Source: DSNY01 sp040752195 (lineage in GTDB: Bacteria; Pseudomonadota; Gammaproteobacteria; Burkholderiales; Burkholderiaceae_F). From it: a stretch of DNA of 21,666 nucleotides. This document shows positions 17,134 through 21,666 of the stretch, in pieces (within the stretch, counting starts at the first letter, position 1; each line of letters opens with the position of its first letter). The translations under genes were made by a program, and so were the position numbers. The DNA is taken from contig JBFMFC010000054.1 in assembly GCA_040752195.1 (NCBI GenBank), positions 1 to 21,666 on the forward strand, given 5' to 3'. The notes below the pieces were generated by a model. The model did not search any database. It had not been told where the DNA came from and worked only from the letters and a program-made list of their open reading frames with translations.

Positions 17134-18582
17134 TCAGGCGCCGTGCGCGCGGGGCGTGTGGCTCGCCCGGTGCGAACGGTTGCCCGCGGTCGGCACCAGC
17201 GATCCGACCACCATGCCCGCCGCGGCAAGCAGAAAGCCGCCAAGCACCGACGGGAAGGCCTCGCCGAGCGGCGTGTAATCGAGCAGCGCCCAGGTCGACA
17301 TGCCGAGCACGATCGACCAGATCGCCCCCTGCTTGGTTGCGCCTTTCCAGTACAGCCCGCACACGAGCGGCCAGAACGCGCCGACCACGGGGAACTGGTA
17401 GGCCTTGGCAACCAGCTCGTAGATCGGTGTGCCTTCCATGCGGATGCTGTACGCCAGCACGATGCAGGTGAAGACGAACACGGTGATCCGCATGTAGCGC
17501 AGCTCGCCCCGGTCGCTCATCTTCACGAAGTTCTTCAGCACGTTCTCGACGAAGGTCGTCGACGGCGCGAGCAGCGTGGCCGATGCGGTCGACATGATGG
17601 CGCTCAACAGCGCGCCGAAGAAGAACACCTGCAGCCAGACCGGCATGTGCTCCATCACGAGGGTCGGCAGCACCCGCTGCGAATCCTCCTTCAGCAGCGT
17701 GGCAGCACTGTCCGGCATGATCAGGAAGGCCGACAGCCCGATGAACATCGGCACGCCGGCGAATAGCAGGTAGCTCACTCCGCCGATGATCGGCCCCTTG
17801 ACGGCGGTGTCGGCGTCCTTCGCCGACATCACGCGCTGGAACACGTCCTGCTGCGGGATCGACCCGATCATGATCGTGATCGCCGAGCCGAGCCAGAACA
17901 GCCACGCGTTCGCGCTCGCCTCAGGGAAGAACCTGAACATGTCGCGCTCGGCCGCATAGGCGACCACCCGGCCCGCGCCCCCGGCCAGATCCGCGGCGAA
18001 CACCGCGATCAGCGCGAGTCCGATCACGATGATGATCATCTGGAAGAAGTCGGTCAGCGCGACCGACCACATGCCGCCGAACAGCGTGTACACGAGCACG
18101 ACCAGCGTGCCGATCACCATGCCCTGCGCCACGCTGATGACGCCGCCCGACAGCAGGTTGAACACCAGCCCGAGCGCGGTGATCTGCGCGGCGACCCAGC
18201 CGAGATACGAGATCAGGATCACGACCGCACTGAAGATCTCCACGCCCTTGCCGTAGCGGTGGCGGTAGAAGTCGCCGATCGTCAGGAGGTTCATGCGGTA
18301 CAGACGGCGCGCAAAGAACAGGCCGACCAGCACCAGGCACAAACCCGCGCCGAACGGGTCCTCGACCGTCTTCGACAGCCCGCCCTCGACGAATTTGGAC
18401 GGGATGCCGAGCACCGTTTCCGAGCCGAACCAGGTGGCGAAGGTCGTCGCGACGATGATGTACAGCGGCAGCGAACGGCCCGCGATCGCGTAGTCCGCGG
18501 TGTTCTTCACGCGCGACGCTGCGTACAGGCCGATCGCGATCGACGCCAGCAGGTAAAGGACCACGAAAAGGATCAGCGTCAT
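17134..18582 (-). CDS. Sodium:solute symporter (SSS family)
   Basis: A 482-residue polytopic membrane protein of the sodium:solute symporter family, with about 13 hydrophobic segments. Recognisable elements are the N-terminal YLLASIAIGLYAASRVKN and NTADYAIAGRSLPL (the DY.xAGR family start), TTFATWFGSETVLGIPSKF in the first core helices, GGMWSVALTDFFQMIIIVIG, IMIGSIPQQDVFQRVMSAKD, and the FFGALLSAIMSTASATLLAPSTT helix that contributes the sodium site. The substrate cannot be read from sequence; carboxylates such as pyruvate, or amino acids, are typical for the family. It is the last gene of a minus-strand group with a LytS/LytTR pair, which suggests regulated nutrient uptake. The C-terminus ends in a basic His-rich tail. 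Confidence 0.92.
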   Translation of the reverse strand: MTLILFVVLYLLASIAIGLYAASRVKNTADYAIAGRSLPLYIIVATTFATWFGSETVLGIPSKFVEGGLSKTVEDPFGAGLCLVLVGLFFARRLYRMNLLTIGDFYRHRYGKGVEIFSAVVILISYLGWVAAQITALGLVFNLLSGGVISVAQGMVIGTLVVLVYTLFGGMWSVALTDFFQMIIIVIGLALIAVFAADLAGGAGRVVAYAAERDMFRFFPEASANAWLFWLGSAITIMIGSIPQQDVFQRVMSAKDADTAVKGPIIGGVSYLLFAGVPMFIGLSAFLIMPDSAATLLKEDSQRVLPTLVMEHMPVWLQVFFFGALLSAIMSTASATLLAPSTTFVENVLKNFVKMSDRGELRYMRITVFVFTCIVLAYSIRMEGTPIYELVAKAYQFPVVGAFWPLVCGLYWKGATKQGAIWSIVLGMSTWALLDYTPLGEAFPSVLGGFLLAAAGMVVGSLVPTAGNRSHRASHTPRAHGA

Positions 18583-18690
18583 GGCGTCGGCCCGCGGGGA
18601 AAGTGGCGGCGATTATAGGAACGGCATCGCGCGAGCGTGCGATCGCGCGCGACACGGTGCCGCCGGCGTGCCGCGCGCGCAACGGCAAGC

Positions 18691-19317
18691 TCAACTGCGC
18701 CGGCGCCAGACCATCCAGCGCTCGCGGCCCGAAAACACCGCGATCGATTCGCCCGGCGGAATCGGCTCTTCTTCGGTGCAGTCGAACGCCGGTGCGAGCA
18801 ACGCGTCGAGCTCGTCGCGCGCCATCGCGAACGGCGGGCCGCGGCGCGGCTCGGGCGGCGCGGGATCGACGAAAAAGAGTCCGGCGAGCGGAGCCCCCGG
18901 CCGCAGCAGCGCCGCGCAGCGCGCGGCGTACGCCGGCCACAGGCGCGGCGGCAGCGCGCACAGAAAGGCGCGCTCGTAGATCGCGTCGAACGGCGCGGCG
19001 GCGAAAGCGAAGAAGTCCGCCCGGCGCAGCACGCGATCGGCGACGTCGGACGACAGCGCTGCGCGCGCCCGCGCGAGCGCCGCCTCGGCGATATCGATCG
19101 AGAGCACGTCGAGACCCGCGGCGTCGAGAAACGCCGCTTCGTAGGCGCTGCCGCAGCCCGGGATCAGCACGCGCGCGCCCGCTGCGAGCGGCGCCCGCGC
19201 GAGCCAGCGCACGAGCGCCGGCGGCACCGCGCCCTGATCCCACGGCGTGAAGTTCGCGGCGAAGCGCTCGTCCCAGAACGCCGCCTGCGCGGGATCGCGT
19301 GTCGTGAACTCGGGCAT
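18691..19317 (-). CDS. TPMT-like SAM-dependent methyltransferase
   Basis: A 208-residue protein of the thiopurine S-methyltransferase-like family. The N-terminus shows the family pattern FWDERFAANFTPWDQG followed by PPALVRWL. SAM motif I is VLIPGCGSAYEAAFL, motif II is the acidic LSIDIAEAAL, and FDAIYERAFLCALPP is the conserved substrate-side segment. Bacterial members methylate thiols or metalloids such as selenium and tellurium; the substrate here is unknown. It begins 7 bp after the response regulator stop and is probably co-transcribed with it. A 108-bp gap follows before the symporter, the largest in the cluster, so the symporter may have its own promoter. Confidence 0.87.
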   Translation of the reverse strand: MPEFTTRDPAQAAFWDERFAANFTPWDQGAVPPALVRWLARAPLAAGARVLIPGCGSAYEAAFLDAAGLDVLSIDIAEAALARARAALSSDVADRVLRRADFFAFAAAPFDAIYERAFLCALPPRLWPAYAARCAALLRPGAPLAGLFFVDPAPPEPRRGPPFAMARDELDALLAPAFDCTEEEPIPPGESIAVFSGRERWMVWRRRS

Positions 19318-19324
19318 CGCAAGG

Positions 19325-20092
19325 CTACATGCTGCGAAACAGGTGTGCGAAGCTGCGACTGACCTCGATCCGCTCGGGCCGGTGCTTCAGCGCAAGCGAC
19401 AGTCGGTCGTCCTCGCGGACGACGTGCGCGATCGCGGTCGAGTTGACGATCGTCGCGCGGTGCACCTGCCAGAAGACCTCGGGCTCGAGCTCGTCGAGCA
19501 GCTCCTTCAGCGGTTTGCGGATCAGCGGTTCGGCCTCGCGCGTGACGACCCGCGTGTACTTCAGGTCCGACTGGAAGTACAGCACGTCGGCGACCGGGAT
19601 CAACCGGATCTGGTTGCCGATCGACGCCTGAATCCACTTCAATCGAGCAGGGTTCGGCTTGCCGAGCGCGGCGGCGACCTGCGCCAGCACGCGCGCCATG
19701 TCGTCGGCCGACGGCGCCGCCTCCCGCACGCGCGCCTTCAGCCGTTCGACCGTCTCGCGCAGGCGCGCGATGGTAGCGGGCTTGAGTACGTAGTCGAGTG
19801 CGCCGCGCTCGAACGCCTCGACCGCGTACCGGTCGTACGCGGTCACGAACACGATGTGCGCGAGCCCCTTGATCTGCGCGGCCGCCTGCAGCCCTGTCAT
19901 GCCCGGCATCTCGATGTCGAGGAAGACGATGTCGGGGCGATCGCGCGCGACGAGCTGCACCGCCTCTTCGCCGTGCGCGGCTGCGCCGACGATCGCAAGC
20001 TCGGGCCACAGTGCCGCGAGCGCTTCGGCGAGTTGCGCGCGCAGCAGCGGTTCGTCGTCGGCGATGATCGCGGTCGGTTTCTTTTCGTTCAT
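19325..20092 (-). CDS. LytTR family response regulator
   Basis: A 255-residue response regulator. The receiver domain (about 7-120) has the acidic pair Asp12-Asp13, the phosphoacceptor Asp59 in DIVFLDIEMPGMTG, the conserved Thr in VFVTAYDRYAVEAF, and the Lys of DYVLKPA. The C-terminal LytTR DNA-binding domain (about 155-255) contains IRLIPVADVLYFQSDLKYTRV, IRKPLKELLDEL and FWQVHRATIVN. LytTR regulators bind direct repeats upstream of targets. Its start overlaps the kinase stop as ATGA, so the two are translationally coupled. Family relatives include YehT/BtsR and YpdB. Confidence 0.96.
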   Translation of the reverse strand: MNEKKPTAIIADDEPLLRAQLAEALAALWPELAIVGAAAHGEEAVQLVARDRPDIVFLDIEMPGMTGLQAAAQIKGLAHIVFVTAYDRYAVEAFERGALDYVLKPATIARLRETVERLKARVREAAPSADDMARVLAQVAAALGKPNPARLKWIQASIGNQIRLIPVADVLYFQSDLKYTRVVTREAEPLIRKPLKELLDELEPEVFWQVHRATIVNSTAIAHVVREDDRLSLALKHRPERIEVSRSFAHLFRSM

Positions 20093-21357
20093 GCGGCGGG
20101 CCTTTCGTCGGTCGGCGGCAGAGCGCCCTGCACGCGAGCCCATTCCTCGCTCGACATCACCAGCACGCGCGGCTCGCGCGCGGCGGGTGTGGCGACGGGC
20201 GCGCGCGGAATCCGCAGCGTCGCCACCGTGCCGCGCGGCGCGTTCGCGGCGATGGTCAGCTCGGCCGCGTCGCCGTAGGTGAGCCACAGCCGGCCGCGCG
20301 CGTTGGCGAGCCCGGCGCCGGTCGACGCCTCGGTGACCGGTGGCTCCTTCGCCGCGCCGATGCCGGCGCCGGTGTCGGAAACTTCGATGACGAGGTCGCC
20401 GCCCGCCTCGCCAGCGACAACGTCGACCCGGCCGCCTTCGACAAGCGGCGCGATGCCGTGCTTGATGGCGTTTTCCACCAGCGTCAGCAGCACCAGCGGC
20501 GGCAGCTCGACCGCGCGCAGCGGCTCGGGCACGTCGACGGCGAATTCGAGCCGGCCGCCGAGCCGCATTCGCATGATGTCGAGGTAGTGCCTCACGTGGT
20601 CGGCCTCGCGGCCGAGCGTGACGCGCCGGGCGCGCATGTCGGGCACGGAGGTGCGCAGGTATTCGATCAGCGCGTCGGTCATCGCGAGCGCGTCGGGCGA
20701 GTTCTTCTGGATCAGGTAGCGCAGGTTGGCGAGCGTGTTGTACAGGAAGTGCGGTTCGACCTGCGCCTGCAACAGACGCAATTCGCTTTCGGCGCTCTGC
20801 CGCGCGAGCCGTTCGGACGCCGCCTCGGCCGTCAGCGCGCGCGTGATCGACGCGCGTTCGCGCCGGCGCAGCCGCGCGACGAGATCCGGTACGACGAACG
20901 CGACCACGACGTAGCCCCCGAGCAGCCAGCCGACCGAGCCGAAGGTGTCGCGCGCCCAGTCGCGGAATGCGCCCTGCCAGTCCGGATGCGCTCTCAGAAA
21001 GTACCAGACGAGCAGCAGCGCGCCGACACCCACCGCCGCCTGGATCGCGGGCCCGACCGACGCGGCGAAGTAGCCGACGCGGAACCCGACCCAGCAGCCC
21101 GCGGTCGTCGCCGCGATCGCGCACAACAGGAAGTGCGTGGCGACCAGCGCGATCACGCGGTAGGGCAGCGGGCGATCCGCGCCGAACGCGGGCCAGACCA
21201 TCAGCCACAGCGCGACCGCGTACCCCAGCGCGAGCAGGATCGCGTTTCGCCGCGCCCACGCGAGCGCCGCGTCGATGTCGGCCGCTTCGGTCGGCAGCGG
21301 CCACCGCCCCAGCAGAAGCAACGCGAAGATCCGATGGCGCAGGCGCATGCCGCGCAT
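20089..21357 (-). CDS. LytS/YehU-type sensor histidine kinase
   Basis: A 422-residue membrane histidine kinase. The N-terminal third has about four hydrophobic segments (AILLALGYAVALWLMVWPAF, VIALVATHFLLCAIAATTAG, AVGVGALLLVWYFL and VGWLLGGYVVVAFVV). The His_kinase domain holds the phosphoacceptor His203 in QAQVEPHFLYNTLANLR. The HATPase domain has the N box LTLVENAIKHGIAPL, the G1 box SDTGAGIG and the late G box TGAGLANARGRL. No periplasmic or PAS sensor domain is visible, so the signal is probably sensed in the membrane, as in YehU/BtsS and YpdA. The first ATG is at 21357; a TTG at 21384 and an ATG at 21348 are alternatives, none with a clear ribosome binding site. The frame is closed upstream by the stop of the preceding gene. 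Confidence 0.93.
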   Translation of the reverse strand: MRGMRLRHRIFALLLLGRWPLPTEAADIDAALAWARRNAILLALGYAVALWLMVWPAFGADRPLPYRVIALVATHFLLCAIAATTAGCWVGFRVGYFAASVGPAIQAAVGVGALLLVWYFLRAHPDWQGAFRDWARDTFGSVGWLLGGYVVVAFVVPDLVARLRRRERASITRALTAEAASERLARQSAESELRLLQAQVEPHFLYNTLANLRYLIQKNSPDALAMTDALIEYLRTSVPDMRARRVTLGREADHVRHYLDIMRMRLGGRLEFAVDVPEPLRAVELPPLVLLTLVENAIKHGIAPLVEGGRVDVVAGEAGGDLVIEVSDTGAGIGAAKEPPVTEASTGAGLANARGRLWLTYGDAAELTIAANAPRGTVATLRIPRAPVATPAAREPRVLVMSSEEWARVQGALPPTDERPAA

Positions 21358-21453
21358 GCTGCAGCCGGATCGCGCGCGCCGCAAGCACGACGGCGACCGG
21401 CCGCGGCCGTCGCGGCACGAGCCGCGGCGGGCGCGGTACGAAGCGCGGCACCG

Positions 21454-21666
21454 CTAGCGTTCGCCGGGCAGCTGCGGAATCCCGCCGCGGCCGCGCCGCT
21501 GCGCGCGCTCCAGCAGATAGGCGTCGTCGGCGTTCGACACCGGCGCGCGCACGGACGCCGGGCCGACGCCGCCCGCCGGCGCCGGCAGCACGAGGTTGGC
21601 GTTCCAGCTCTCGCCCGCGCGCATCGCGAGCGGAGCGGGGAACGCGTCGACGCTCGCCGGATCGAT
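21454..21666 (-). CDS. Partial CDS, C-terminal 70 residues of an unrecognised protein
   Basis: The minus-strand frame is open from the window edge to a TAG at 21454-21456 and encodes about 70 residues, including MRAGESWNANLVLPAPAGG and NADDAYLLERAQRRGRGG. Third codon positions are almost all G or C, as in neighbouring genes, which supports real coding. I do not recognise the family. It lies upstream of, and in the same direction as, the sensor kinase with about 96 bp between, so it may be the preceding gene of the same transcript. Confidence 0.6.
   Translation of the reverse strand: MDPASVDAFPAPLAMRAGESWNANLVLPAPAGGVGPASVRAPVSNADDAYLLERAQRRGRGGIPQLPGER

Overview
GC-rich (roughly 70% by eye), densely packed chromosomal DNA. 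The gene set and order suggest a betaproteobacterium, probably Burkholderiales: a urease cluster with ureJ next to ureB, glmS and glmU around an Lrp/AsnC gene, and a DUF6279 lipoprotein. This placement is inference, since there is no rRNA or tRNA in the window.

Layout. 1-322 is a non-coding, hairpin-rich element bounded by near-perfect terminal inverted repeats; it ends at the Shine-Dalgarno of ureJ. 335-4896 is the urease operon ureJ-ureB-ureC-ureE-ureF-ureG, with mostly overlapping start and stop codons; ureD and ureA are presumably upstream of the window. 4942-6492 (-) is a stand-alone ATP-dependent DNA ligase facing ureG. 6720-11225 is the most unusual part: a two-gene unit of (i) a 1118-residue protein with an N-terminal LodA/GoxA-like quinoprotein module, an Ig-like segment, a von Willebrand factor A domain with intact MIDAS, a second Ig-like segment and a tail with two C-x4-C pairs, and (ii) a LodB-like flavoprotein of the kind that matures the cysteine tryptophylquinone cofactor. 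11239-11946 (-) is a HAD dehalogenase-like hydrolase.

12046-12207 is a scar at the 3' end of glmS: the last 12 codons plus stop are present twice, 122 bp apart, with the same peptide but 9 synonymous differences, and three hairpins lie between or around the copies. glmS (12168-13991, -), an Lrp/AsnC regulator (14129-14614, +) and glmU (14796-16172, -) follow; GlmS and GlmU supply glucosamine-6-phosphate and UDP-GlcNAc for cell-wall synthesis. A DUF6279 lipoprotein gene (16193-17116, +) starts only 20 bp from the glmU start.

17134-21666 is a minus-strand cluster, transcribed from right to left: the 3' end of an unrecognised gene, a LytS/YehU-type sensor kinase, a LytTR response regulator, a TPMT-like methyltransferase and a sodium:solute symporter. 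Kinase and regulator overlap by ATGA. The arrangement resembles nutrient-sensing LytS/LytTR systems that control a transporter.

No CRISPR array, rRNA or tRNA was seen, and no complete transposase gene.
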